Of a stretch of DNA of 11,713 nt, positions 1-6,518 are shown one piece after another. The notes under the pieces were generated by a model. That model ran no database searches. It was not told the DNA's origin and saw only the letters and a list, made by a program, of their open reading frames with translations. The DNA comes from Thermoplasmata archaeon (lineage in GTDB: Archaea; Thermoplasmatota; Thermoplasmata; Lutacidiplasmatales; UBA184), in assembly GCA_013044425.1 (NCBI GenBank), contig JABEUK010000181.1:1-11713 (forward strand). Reading direction: 5' to 3'. The position numbers and the translations under genes are program-made. Each line of letters starts with the position of its first letter. The stretch's first letter is position 1.

Positions 1-48
1 CTGTTCGAGACCGCGCTCCCGATGGACGGTACGGACGACGAGGCCTGA
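1..48 (+). CDS. C-terminal end of an unidentified upstream protein (partial)
   Basis: The first 48 bases read in frame 1 as 15 residues ending DGTDDEA and then TGA (46-48). The same 15 residues, in the same bases, end the next ORF at 261-308, so this is the tail of a gene lying mostly outside the window. The stop overlaps the ATG of the next ORF by one base (TGATG at 46-50), which suggests co-translation. Nothing here identifies a family. If the neighbouring ORF is a duplicate of this gene's end, this protein probably also carries the helical, acidic 71-residue tail seen there. That is inference and needs the upstream sequence. Confidence 0.6.
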   Translation: MFETALPMDGTDDEA

Positions 49-91
49 TGCTCTCGGAGTTCCGGCCGGCCGACGCACCTCGGATCTTCGA
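1..91 (+). repeat. Copy 1 of a 91-base direct repeat (offset 260 bases)
   Basis: Bases 1-91 match 261-351 at 89 of 91 positions. The differences are A77/G337, which is silent in the GNAT reading frame, and A84/C344, which changes Ile to Leu. The repeat spans the end of one gene, the TGATG junction and the first 14-15 codons of the next. Copy 1 may extend further left than the window. Confidence 0.95.
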
Positions 92-308
92 CACGGTGGT
101 CGAGGCGCTCGGCCGACTGCGGCGCGCCGACGACGACCCGTTCGTGGAGCAGGCGCTCAGCGACGCTCGCTCGCAGCTCTCCGAGGAGGAGCTCGATCGG
201 ATGGCGCGACTACCGCTGCTCGGAGGCGACGCCACCAGCACGGCCCTGACGCTCCGGATCCTGTTCGAGACCGCGCTCCCGATGGACGGTACGGACGACG
301 AGGCCTGA
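48..308 (+). CDS. 86-residue chimeric ORF from a tandem duplication
   Basis: The first 15 residues (MLSEFRPADAPRIFD) are nearly identical to the start of the GNAT protein encoded at 308-1249 (MLSEFRPADAPRLFE). The last 15 match the tail of the gene ending at position 48. The simplest reading is a tandem duplication of about 260 bases across the junction of the two genes, which fused the GNAT start to the last ~71 residues of the upstream protein. The body is acidic and probably helical (FVEQALSDARSQLSEEELDR) and belongs to no family I recognise. Both edges keep the TGATG overlap and a weak GAGG four bases before the ATG, so it may still be translated. Two mismatches between the repeats argue against a simple assembly duplicate. 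It may be a non-functional by-product. Confidence 0.5.
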   Translation: MLSEFRPADAPRIFDTVVEALGRLRRADDDPFVEQALSDARSQLSEEELDRMARLPLLGGDATSTALTLRILFETALPMDGTDDEA

Positions 309-351
309 TGCTCTCGGAGTTCCGGCCGGCCGACGCGCCTCGGCTCTTCGA
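261..351 (+). repeat. Copy 2 of the 91-base direct repeat
   Basis: This is the second copy of the repeat at 1-91, with two mismatches. It holds the tail of the chimeric ORF, the TGATG stop/start overlap and the first codons of the full-length GNAT gene. Sequence right of 351 no longer matches the sequence right of 91, which fixes one edge of the duplicated block. Confidence 0.95.
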
Positions 352-1249
352 GCTCCTGCAGGAGAACTTCCCCGAAGAGGAGGCCCTGTACGGGATGCGC
401 CCCGAGGCGTTCGCGAAGGTCGTCCGACGCATCTATCGCTGGGACACGCGGCTCGTCCTGGGCTTCCTCCGTCGGATCGGCCGGCCCACGTTCCGCTTCT
501 TCACGATCGAGGCGGGATCCACGATCGTGGCCTCGACGATCCTGTCCTTCGGTCGCAAGGCCGGCTACATCAGCATGGTGATGGTCGATCCCGCGTACCG
601 TCGCCGCGGGTACGCGCGCCAGCTCCTGCACGCCTCCGCCGAGGCCGCGAGGCGCTGCGGCCGGCCCTATGTCGCGCTCGACGTCCTGGAGAAGAACGCC
701 ACCGCGCGCGAGCTGTACGATAGCGAGGGGTATCTGCCGTTGCGCCCCGCGGCGGTGCTCGTGTGGACCCCCGAGACGGATCGTCGGGACCGGCCCACGC
801 GCGTCGATCCCGGCATCCGCCCGTTCCAAAAGTCCGATGCGGCGGCGCTCGTCGCGGTCCTGGAGCGCGCGACGCCGCCCGAGGTCGCCGAGGTGCTGCC
901 CGTGAACCCCCGAGCTCTGAACCCCTCCGGCCAGCTCGACGCCATCCTGACGTCGAAGACGAGGGTCTGGGTGCTCGACGAGGGCTCGGGACCGGTCGCG
1001 CATGTCTTGGCTACCGTGTCGGATGTGATGGACTCCGGTCACCTGTCCGGGCCGGTCGTGTCCGAGGGCGCGGACATGAACCGGGTGTCCAACCTGATCT
1101 CGACCGCGCTCGATTGGCTGACGGCCGAAGGAGCGACGCGGGTCGTCGCGCAGCTCCCTCTCGCCCATCGGGCCGGTCTCGCCGCGCTGGAAGGAGGCGG
1201 ATTCCGAGTTGCGCACGAGCTCCGCACGCTCTACCGCTCGTCTTCGTAG
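308..1249 (+). CDS. Two-domain GNAT-family N-acetyltransferase
   Basis: This is a 313-residue predicted acyltransferase that moves an acetyl group from acetyl-CoA to an amine; the substrate is unknown. The N-terminal half (about 1-155) is a canonical GNAT domain. The acetyl-CoA pyrophosphate loop follows the beta-4 strand as VMVDPAYRRRGYARQLL (residues 91-107), fitting R/QxxGxG/A at R98-A103. The motif B region LDVLEKNATARELYDSEGY lies at 124-142. The second half (about 168-313) begins IRPFQKSDAAALVAVLE, which resembles a second GNAT start, but lacks a clear R/QxxGxG/A loop. It is probably a degenerate, structural GNAT repeat. Length is about twice a single domain. The start overlaps the previous stop (TGATG), and its last 41 bases overlap the next gene, so it sits in a tightly packed operon. 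The substrate could be a small molecule or a protein N-terminus. Confidence 0.85.
   Translation: MLSEFRPADAPRLFELLQENFPEEEALYGMRPEAFAKVVRRIYRWDTRLVLGFLRRIGRPTFRFFTIEAGSTIVASTILSFGRKAGYISMVMVDPAYRRRGYARQLLHASAEAARRCGRPYVALDVLEKNATARELYDSEGYLPLRPAAVLVWTPETDRRDRPTRVDPGIRPFQKSDAAALVAVLERATPPEVAEVLPVNPRALNPSGQLDAILTSKTRVWVLDEGSGPVAHVLATVSDVMDSGHLSGPVVSEGADMNRVSNLISTALDWLTAEGATRVVAQLPLAHRAGLAALEGGGFRVAHELRTLYRSSS
1193..1197 (+). promoter_or_regulatory. Shine-Dalgarno (GGAGG) inside the GNAT gene for the TTG-start ORF
   Basis: AAGGAGG at 1191-1197 ends 11 bases before the TTG at 1209. The spacing is slightly long. It is the only plausible ribosome site for the next gene, whose frame has a stop at 1119-1121 and no other usable start codon from there through the first 20 codons. 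Confidence 0.45.
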
Positions 1250-2570
1250 CCGCTCGGCCACCCCGGTCGACGTCTACCTCTTCCCTGCCGTGGTCGGTGG
1301 CGGCCTCGGCGATATCGAGGAGGTCCTCGCCTGCGGGCGGCACCTCGAAACGGCGGGATTTCCCCTCACGCTCTATCGACGGCGCGGCCGTCCCCTGCCC
1401 CGGTCCGTGGACGGCCCGTTCGACTGGCCCGCCCACGCGCGCCGATCGAAGATCCTCGAACGGGGACGGGCTCCGACCGCGGTGACGGTGAGCCCGTGCT
1501 GGGGGGTCAGCGCAGCTCCTTCCCGCCCCGAACCATTCGGACGCGGTGGTGTCTGGGAGGAAGAGTGCGCGGACATCGAACGGGCGTACGGGCCGGAGCG
1601 GACCCTCCACATCAGTTTGGAGGAGTTCGCGCGCACGCTGACGAGCCGAGAGGAGACGGTCGAACGGTACCGGGAAGGAGGCGTTCCGTCCCGGAAGGTC
1701 CGCCGGCGGAGCCGAACGGCGAAGTTCGCCCGTGAGGTCGAGCAGTTCCACGACGCGCTCGTACGCTATCGCGCCTTCGATCGGCCGAACCTCCTCCACC
1801 TGTACTCCACGTTCCGCCCGCGGCGAAGCTTCGCCCGCGAGTTTCCCGAGGCCGTGCAGTGCGGGCCGCTCCTCTCGGGTCGACGACGAGTCCGGCATCG
1901 CGCGCCCGGAGGCGCACGTCGCGGTGCCTGGGTCTGGTACGCCAGCCCCGCCAGCTCCCACCGACTGCTCGAACCGATCCTCTCGGGCCTCGGAGCGCGC
2001 GCACCGACGAGCGCGATCTCCATCCACACGCCGCGGCCGATGCCCGGGACGGTCGATCGTCCGGCTCGAGGGGTCGTTCGCACCGTCCTCGGGCTGGAAC
2101 CTCGCCGAAACTGGCAGGACGAGTTCGATCGAGCTCGAGTGCGCATCGTGACCGGGAGCCGAACGTTGCTCGAAGCGCTCGAGCTCGGGGGTCCATTCCT
2201 GTACTTCAACGGCCTCATCGGAGATCGGAGGCCGCATCGACACCGACCCGAGAAGATTCTCGCGCTGCTCGATCTCGGTCGACGAGGGCGGGTCGACCCG
2301 GGTCTCCTACGGGATCTCGACGATTTCTCCCGGGGACGCCGCGTTCGCGAGATCGTGATGCACGCCGATCAACGGCTCGACACGTGGAGGCGCTTTCCCG
2401 CGTTTCGCCCGGGGCTGTCCGAGTTCCCGCCCGGATACGAAAACGCCGGCACGCTCGTGACCGCCGTGGTTCGGTCCCTCGCCGAGCGGACCGGACCGGT
2501 CGTCGACCTCGTCCGCGAGGTCCGGTCCGGTCAGTTCCGGCGGCCGCCGGTACGAACCTCGACGGGATGA
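1209..2570 (+). CDS. Conserved-looking glycosyltransferase-like protein of unknown function
   Basis: A 453-residue soluble protein. A TTG start at 1209, overlapping the GNAT gene by 41 bases, is the only start that keeps the first beta strand (VDVYLFPAVVG, 20-30). That strand leads into GGGLGDIEEVLACGRHLETAG (30-50), a strand/glycine-loop/helix like the N-terminal Rossmann unit of GT-B glycosyltransferases. A second Rossmann-like half starts near 240 (AWVWYASPASSHRLLEPIL). It carries VTGSRTLLEALELGGPFLYF (314-333), which resembles the donor-binding loop of GT-B enzymes (strand, GS, E, small residues, G-P-F). A striking HRHRPEKILALL follows at 344-355. The middle (about 140-215) is Arg-rich and charged. 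There are no membrane segments or signal peptide. The fold call is by pattern only; donor, acceptor and even catalysis are unproven. Position before the oxidase gene, 45 bases away, suggests shared transcription but not shared function. Confidence 0.55.
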   Translation: MRTSSARSTARLRSRSATPVDVYLFPAVVGGGLGDIEEVLACGRHLETAGFPLTLYRRRGRPLPRSVDGPFDWPAHARRSKILERGRAPTAVTVSPCWGVSAAPSRPEPFGRGGVWEEECADIERAYGPERTLHISLEEFARTLTSREETVERYREGGVPSRKVRRRSRTAKFAREVEQFHDALVRYRAFDRPNLLHLYSTFRPRRSFAREFPEAVQCGPLLSGRRRVRHRAPGGARRGAWVWYASPASSHRLLEPILSGLGARAPTSAISIHTPRPMPGTVDRPARGVVRTVLGLEPRRNWQDEFDRARVRIVTGSRTLLEALELGGPFLYFNGLIGDRRPHRHRPEKILALLDLGRRGRVDPGLLRDLDDFSRGRRVREIVMHADQRLDTWRRFPAFRPGLSEFPPGYENAGTLVTAVVRSLAERTGPVVDLVREVRSGQFRRPPVRTSTG

Positions 2571-2615
2571 ACGCCGGGTCCGCTGACGCACTGCCGCTCG
2601 GCAACGGGTCGCCGC

Positions 2616-5318
2616 GTGACCGAATCCACTCCCCTTGCGCCATCCGCCGAAGTCGGGTATCTCCCGGAGCCGATCTTCGAGAGACCGCCGATCCTGACGC
2701 GGGTGCTCGAAACCGCGGAGGACAAGATCCGCGAGCCCCTCGCACGTCGGAAGTTCTTCCAGCGGCTCTTCCTGCTCGATCGCGACTGGATGACCCGCAT
2801 CACGATGCTGATGCTGATCGGCGCGATGGTCTGGGGAGTCATCGGCGGCCTCGACGCCTACGGCTTCCAGAGCCAAGCGTACGGCTACGCGACGTCGGGC
2901 ACGATCGCCTTGACGAACCAGGAGATCTACTCCTCGATCACGCTCCACGGTCTGCGGATGCTCTTCGGCTTCGCCCAGCAGCTGGAGATGGGGCTCTTCG
3001 GCCTCCTCGCGATCAACGCGATGGGCGTGAAGCCCCGCCACAAGTGGGCGTTGTACGCCTCGGTCGGGCTGATCAACGCCTCGATCATGCTGCTCGAGGG
3101 CCCGTTCTACGTCTGGCCCGCGTTCAACGACAATTACTTCCCAGCGCTCGGCTGGACGTTCTCCTCCCCTCTCGGCATCCAGGGCCAGAGCGCCTACGCC
3201 ATCAGCCCGCTGTGGTTCCTGGGCTGGTACGCGCTCACGGCCGCGGTCCTGATCTGGGCCGGGTGGATGCTCGTCCACTTCCGCGACTGGCTCCGCTCGC
3301 GTCCGGCGGGCGCCGCCGGACGCCTACCGGTCTCGCTCCTGTTCGTGTTCGCGACCGTGATCCTGATCCCGATCACCTACGGCCCGCTCCTCGTCTCGAC
3401 CACGTGGGACATCGGGACGTACTACCTCGGCTGGGGGCTCGACCCGCTCGTCAACCAGGTCATCTTCTGGATGTTCGGCCACGGGATCGTCTACGTCCTC
3501 TTCCTGATCCCGGTCGCCGCGCTCTACCTGCTCATCCCCATCCTGTCCAAACGGCCGATCTACAGCTACCGGTTCGCGATCCTCGCGGCGGTCCTGTTCA
3601 TCCTCCTGACGCCGCTGCTGGGCATCCATCACCTGTTCCTGACGGCGCTCCCGACCTGGGCGACGTACACGACCATGGTGATCTCCTTCTTGATCATCAT
3701 TCCGAGCGCGGTCACGTTCTTCTCGCTGTGGATGACCATGAAAGGCGTCCGACGTTCGCAGTGGGAATGGAACATCGTCGCGCTGTTCGCGCTCCTCGCG
3801 TTCGCCGGTTCGATCGCGGGCGGGCTCTCCGGACCCGACGTCGCGACCATCGGCGCGAACGTCGATCTGCACAACAGTCTCTTCGTGCTCAGTCACTTCC
3901 ACACGATCACGATCTTGGCGATCGTGACCGGTGCCTACGCGGTCCTCTATGCGGTGTTTCCGCTCCTGTGCGGACGGCTCTGGTTCTCCACCTGGCTCGC
4001 CCGGATCCACTTCCTCGCCACCGCGATCGGCGGGATCATCATCGTCGTCTGCTTCGAGGGTCTCGGCACGCTCGGCATCCTGCGGCGGCAGATCCTGTTC
4101 CCGAACCTCCCGGCCGTCGACCTGTACAACGTCCTTCTCTTCGCCGGGATCATCGTCATCCTCGTCGGGCAGCTGTTCTTTGTCCTCAACGGCTTCCTGA
4201 CCGCGTATCGCGGCCGACCGATCGTGACCTCGGGCCTCTCCTTCGATGAGGCGATCCGGACGGCCGCCCGCTCGACCTGCGTCGGATCGACGGTACCGGT
4301 CCAGGACCTCCCCATCCAGCGGAAGGTGACGCGGGCGCGCCGCGAGCGCGTCGAGAAGCTCTGGGTGGGGAGCGTGATCGTGCTCATCGTGATCGTGCTC
4401 GCCGCGGCGACGCCGCAGGCGCTCTCGGTCACCAACGGCATCACCTCGGCGACGAATGCGCCGGCAGGTTCGGAGTACATCACGCTCTCCGGGCAGCAGT
4501 ACTACTGGACCGTCCACGAGACCGGCCCCATCCGGGGGACGTTCGACAACGCGATCGTCGCCTACGCCGGACAATGGATCAGTGTCAACGCGACCGCGAC
4601 CGGCGCCACCCAATCGCTGTACATTCCCTTCCGTTCGTTACCGATGGTCAACGTCCAGGTCGTACCGGGATCAGAATCCCACGCGCTCTTCCAGGCGCCT
4701 TCGACCCCGGGGGTCTACGGCGCGCCCGACGGGGAGTTCGACGGACCATGGTTCGGCCAGGACGCCGCCGCGCTGATCGTACTGCCGAGCTCGGGCGCTT
4801 CCGACCTCTCCACGTTCCGGGCCGGCGGGGGCGCGGGGGACATCTACAACCCCCCGGTTCTCACGGCCGCGAGCGCGAACCTGGTCGGGGACTCCGAAGG
4901 GCTGTTCAACCACTCGATCCCCGGGCCGACCCTCTACGCGGGCGCCGGGCTCGTCTCATTCCGCTGGGAGGTCCCGCTCTCGAGCATCGGGACGAACAAC
5001 TACCTCGTGAACGTCACGTCCAACGACCCGAACGCCCAGCAGCAGTACGTCATCGATCACAACTACACCCTACCGTACCCGGTCGGGATCTACGAGATCA
5101 CGGCGACCCACGGTCTGCGGCTCGTGACCGCTCCGCAATCGCTGCGGATCGATCGGGTGGTCAACGAGAGCCTGCCGCTCGCGAGCGGGGTTTACCTCTA
5201 CGGACTCGTCTCGCCGGTCTCGTACTCCTACAATCCGGACGGGCAGTCGAACGGTTCGACCGGCTCCCAGCTCGGAGAGGTGATGGGTCTGTGGGGGGTC
5301 CTGTGGGTGGGTCCATGA
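2616..5318 (+). CDS. Heme-copper oxidase, subunit I fused to a CuA-less subunit II
   Basis: A 900-residue terminal oxidase reducing O2 at the membrane. Residues about 60-530 form the multi-helix subunit I. Low-spin heme ligands are H111 (TLHG) and H429; the high-spin heme ligand is H427 (SHFH); CuB ligands are H289, H338 and H339. Y293, four after H289, is placed to cross-link, marking an O2 reductase rather than a NO reductase. GHGIVY replaces the A-type GHPEVY and IPSAVT replaces PTGIK, so it is B-type (ba3-like). A helix at about 582-600 leads to a cupredoxin-like subunit II domain (about 618-725) with no Cys. Aligned without gaps to the CuA loop CxExCGxxHxxM, it reads D705-G-E-F-D709-G-P-W-F713-G-Q-D716; Tyr669 sits at the first His. 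A second beta-rich domain follows (about 745-898). GTG start with no clear Shine-Dalgarno; the next Met (59) is too late. A quinol or other non-CuA donor is inferred. Confidence 0.9.
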   Translation: MTESTPLAPSAEVGYLPEPIFERPPILTRVLETAEDKIREPLARRKFFQRLFLLDRDWMTRITMLMLIGAMVWGVIGGLDAYGFQSQAYGYATSGTIALTNQEIYSSITLHGLRMLFGFAQQLEMGLFGLLAINAMGVKPRHKWALYASVGLINASIMLLEGPFYVWPAFNDNYFPALGWTFSSPLGIQGQSAYAISPLWFLGWYALTAAVLIWAGWMLVHFRDWLRSRPAGAAGRLPVSLLFVFATVILIPITYGPLLVSTTWDIGTYYLGWGLDPLVNQVIFWMFGHGIVYVLFLIPVAALYLLIPILSKRPIYSYRFAILAAVLFILLTPLLGIHHLFLTALPTWATYTTMVISFLIIIPSAVTFFSLWMTMKGVRRSQWEWNIVALFALLAFAGSIAGGLSGPDVATIGANVDLHNSLFVLSHFHTITILAIVTGAYAVLYAVFPLLCGRLWFSTWLARIHFLATAIGGIIIVVCFEGLGTLGILRRQILFPNLPAVDLYNVLLFAGIIVILVGQLFFVLNGFLTAYRGRPIVTSGLSFDEAIRTAARSTCVGSTVPVQDLPIQRKVTRARRERVEKLWVGSVIVLIVIVLAAATPQALSVTNGITSATNAPAGSEYITLSGQQYYWTVHETGPIRGTFDNAIVAYAGQWISVNATATGATQSLYIPFRSLPMVNVQVVPGSESHALFQAPSTPGVYGAPDGEFDGPWFGQDAAALIVLPSSGASDLSTFRAGGGAGDIYNPPVLTAASANLVGDSEGLFNHSIPGPTLYAGAGLVSFRWEVPLSSIGTNNYLVNVTSNDPNAQQQYVIDHNYTLPYPVGIYEITATHGLRLVTAPQSLRIDRVVNESLPLASGVYLYGLVSPVSYSYNPDGQSNGSTGSQLGEVMGLWGVLWVGP

Positions 5319-5554
5319 GCGAGGCCGTGCCCCGGCCGAGCGAGCCGGACCCGGAGCCCGCGAACTCCTGGCGGGGGCCGTTCGCGATCTTCGGCTACGC
5401 CGTGGCGGTCGCGGGAGGGTGGGCGGTCTACGAGATGCTCGCGTATGCCGATCTTCCCACGTTCACCGTGGCGATGCTGCCGACGGTGACGGGGATTGCG
5501 ATCGCGCTCGCCGTGTTCTTCTGGATCGGATCTCGCGCGCCGTCCAACGAGTGA
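5315..5554 (+). CDS. 79-residue two-helix membrane protein, putative oxidase accessory subunit
   Basis: The ATG overlaps the oxidase stop codon (ATGA at 5315-5318), so translation is probably coupled. The N-terminal ~20 residues are proline- and acid-rich and hydrophilic. Two hydrophobic helices follow: about GPFAIFGYAVAVAGGWAVYE (residues 22-41) and AMLPTVTGIAIALAVFFWIG (53-72), with a short polar C-terminus (SRAPSNE). No family is recognisable from motifs. Small one- or two-helix subunits often accompany heme-copper oxidases, for example subunit IV or the single-helix subunit of ba3. Position and topology make that the best guess. It is too short to be a subunit III. Confidence 0.7.
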   Translation: MSEAVPRPSEPDPEPANSWRGPFAIFGYAVAVAGGWAVYEMLAYADLPTFTVAMLPTVTGIAIALAVFFWIGSRAPSNE

Positions 5555-5558
5555 GAGC

Positions 5559-5562
5559 GGAG
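5559..5562 (+). promoter_or_regulatory. Shine-Dalgarno (GGAG) choosing the ATG of the DNA glycosylase
   Basis: GGAG ends six bases before ATG 5569. The alternative GTG at 5551, which overlaps the previous stop as GTGA, has no upstream purine run. The ATG is therefore preferred. Confidence 0.5.
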
Positions 5563-5568
5563 CCGTGC

Positions 5569-6135
5569 ATGGGCCGAAGCGTGGCGACCGCCCGCATCGG
5601 ACGCGCGTTCTTCGATCGACCCACACGACGGGTCGCCCGAGAACTGCTCGGGACCACGTGCTGGGTCCGCGGCGAAGCCGGAGTGCGTTCCGTGCGCATC
5701 GTGGAGACCGAAGCCTACGTGCGGGCCGATCCGGCGAACCATGCCTACCGCGGGCCGACCCGACGCAACCGATCGATGTTCGAGCGTCCGGGAACCCTCT
5801 ATGTCTACCGCATCCACCAGGTCGTCTGCGCGAACGTCGTGACCCGCCCCGGGGAGGCCGTGCTCCTGCGGAGCGGCGCGCCGCTCGGTGGGCTGGAAGG
5901 CTCGGGCTCCGGTCCCGGGCGGCTGTGCCGGCTGCTCGGCTTGACCCTCCACGATGATGGCGTCGACACCGCCCGAGGGTCTCGGATCGGGTTCGCTTCT
6001 GGCCCGGACCGAGTGGGCCGGATCCGGGTCGGCCCGCGGGTGGGCATCAGTCGCGCGACCGAGCGGCGGCTGCGCTATCTCGTGGACGGTGATCGGGCGG
6101 TCTCGCGTCCGAGGCGGCCGAGAGCCCCTACTTGA
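5569..6135 (+). CDS. mpg: 3-methyladenine DNA glycosylase, AAG/MPG family
   Basis: A 188-residue base-excision-repair enzyme that flips out alkylated or deaminated purines and cuts the N-glycosidic bond. Family signatures appear in order: ARELLGTTCWVRG; IVETEAY, whose second Glu matches the catalytic Glu125 of human AAG and whose Tyr matches Tyr127; DPANHAYRGPTRRNRSMF with the His136 equivalent; PGTLYVYRIHQVVCANVV; AVLLRSGAP; GPGRLCRLLGL; and GPRVGISRATERRLRY. It is on the short side for the family because the stretch between AVLLRSGAP and GPGRLCR is trimmed, which looks like normal variation. ATG 5569 is preferred by GGAG at 5559; GTG 5551, in frame and overlapping the previous stop, would add six residues. 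It lies 14 bases after the small membrane gene, so it is probably cotranscribed with the oxidase. Its end overlaps the convergent L37e gene by 8 bases. Confidence 0.92.
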   Translation: MGRSVATARIGRAFFDRPTRRVARELLGTTCWVRGEAGVRSVRIVETEAYVRADPANHAYRGPTRRNRSMFERPGTLYVYRIHQVVCANVVTRPGEAVLLRSGAPLGGLEGSGSGPGRLCRLLGLTLHDDGVDTARGSRIGFASGPDRVGRIRVGPRVGISRATERRLRYLVDGDRAVSRPRRPRAPT

Positions 6136-6289
6136 GCTTGGCCCAGTCGTAGTGACGGCGCCGGGCCGTCGCGCCGAACCCGCACGAGGAGCAGACGGCC
6201 TTCTGGCGGTGGTAGGAGTGGCGGCCGCAGCGGCGGCAGATGACGTGGACGATCTTTCCTCCGCGGCGCGCCGGTGTTCCTTTTCCCAT
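6128..6289 (-). CDS. rpl37e: Large-subunit ribosomal protein L37e
   Basis: A 53-residue basic zinc-finger protein of the archaeal/eukaryotic 50S/60S subunit; it has no bacterial counterpart. It begins MGKGTPARRG, the family's invariant opening. It has the two CxxC pairs that bind zinc (C18-R-R-C21 and C33-S-S-C36), the RRCGRHSYH segment between them, and ends in the typical RRRHYDWAKLK. Length is normal for archaea. GGAGAGG lies just before the ATG, and the gene follows LSm by 16 bases, the familiar archaeal LSm-L37e pair. The stop codon lies inside the end of the convergent DNA glycosylase gene (8-base overlap). It was located by reading the minus strand directly. Confidence 0.95.
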   Translation of the reverse strand: MGKGTPARRGGKIVHVICRRCGRHSYHRQKAVCSSCGFGATARRRHYDWAKLK

Positions 6290-6305
6290 GGTCCTCTCCG
6301 TCCCG

Positions 6306-6518
6306 TTACGGCGAGATGTACACGATCGAGTCGCCTCGCAGGAGGGTCATTCCGCTGTGCGGGGTGACCTCCTCCGCCACGACCTCCTCCGCCGAACTGA
6401 GCACGAGGTTCAGATGCTGGTCGTAGGCGTCGAGGACGCCCCGGAAGGAGCGGCCCCCCTTCATCTCGACCAGGACCCGCTTGTGCAGGCTTTCGTGGAG
6501 GGCTTCGAGCGGCTTCAT
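6306..6518 (-). CDS. Archaeal Sm-like (LSm) RNA-binding protein
   Basis: A 70-residue protein expected to form a ring that binds U-rich RNA and takes part in RNA processing. The Sm1 motif covers about residues 14-45 (RVLVEMKGGRSFRGVLDAYD then QHLNLVLSSAEE), with the conserved GG, RG, D-x-H-x-N-L-V-L pattern. The Sm2 motif is LLRGDSIVYIS (59-69). Family proteins open the same way, with a PL..L...L helix, so the start at MKPLEALHES is preferred over an upstream in-frame ATG (MWGLRPRRRS). The ATG overlaps the stop of the kinase-like gene (ATGA at 6515-6518), which implies translational coupling. L37e follows 16 bases later. Confidence 0.93.
   Translation of the reverse strand: MKPLEALHESLHKRVLVEMKGGRSFRGVLDAYDQHLNLVLSSAEEVVAEEVTPHSGMTLLRGDSIVYISP

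Noticed and set aside
2571..2615. Promoter between the glycosyltransferase-like gene and the oxidase
   Set aside because: The 45 bases are uniformly GC-rich with no TATA-like stretch or clear Shine-Dalgarno sequence, so cotranscription is the simpler reading.
1859..4249. 796-residue open frame on the plus strand overlapping the glycosyltransferase-like gene and the oxidase
   Set aside because: The product is dominated by Arg, Pro, Ser and His with no motif, and it lies out of frame with the motif-rich oxidase.
3324..4613. 429-residue open frame antisense to the oxidase
   Set aside because: It is very rich in Asp, Glu and Arg, as expected opposite hydrophobic codons, and it has no domain or ribosome site.
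5551..5568. In-frame GTG (GTGA overlap) as the start of the DNA glycosylase
   Set aside because: It has no Shine-Dalgarno sequence upstream, while ATG 5569 has GGAG at six bases. It remains possible but is less likely.
6277..6284. TTCCTTTT on the plus strand as a terminator for the oxidase-mpg operon
   Set aside because: It is the complement of the conserved opening codons of L37e (MGKGT), so the T-run is explained by coding. Termination there is untested.
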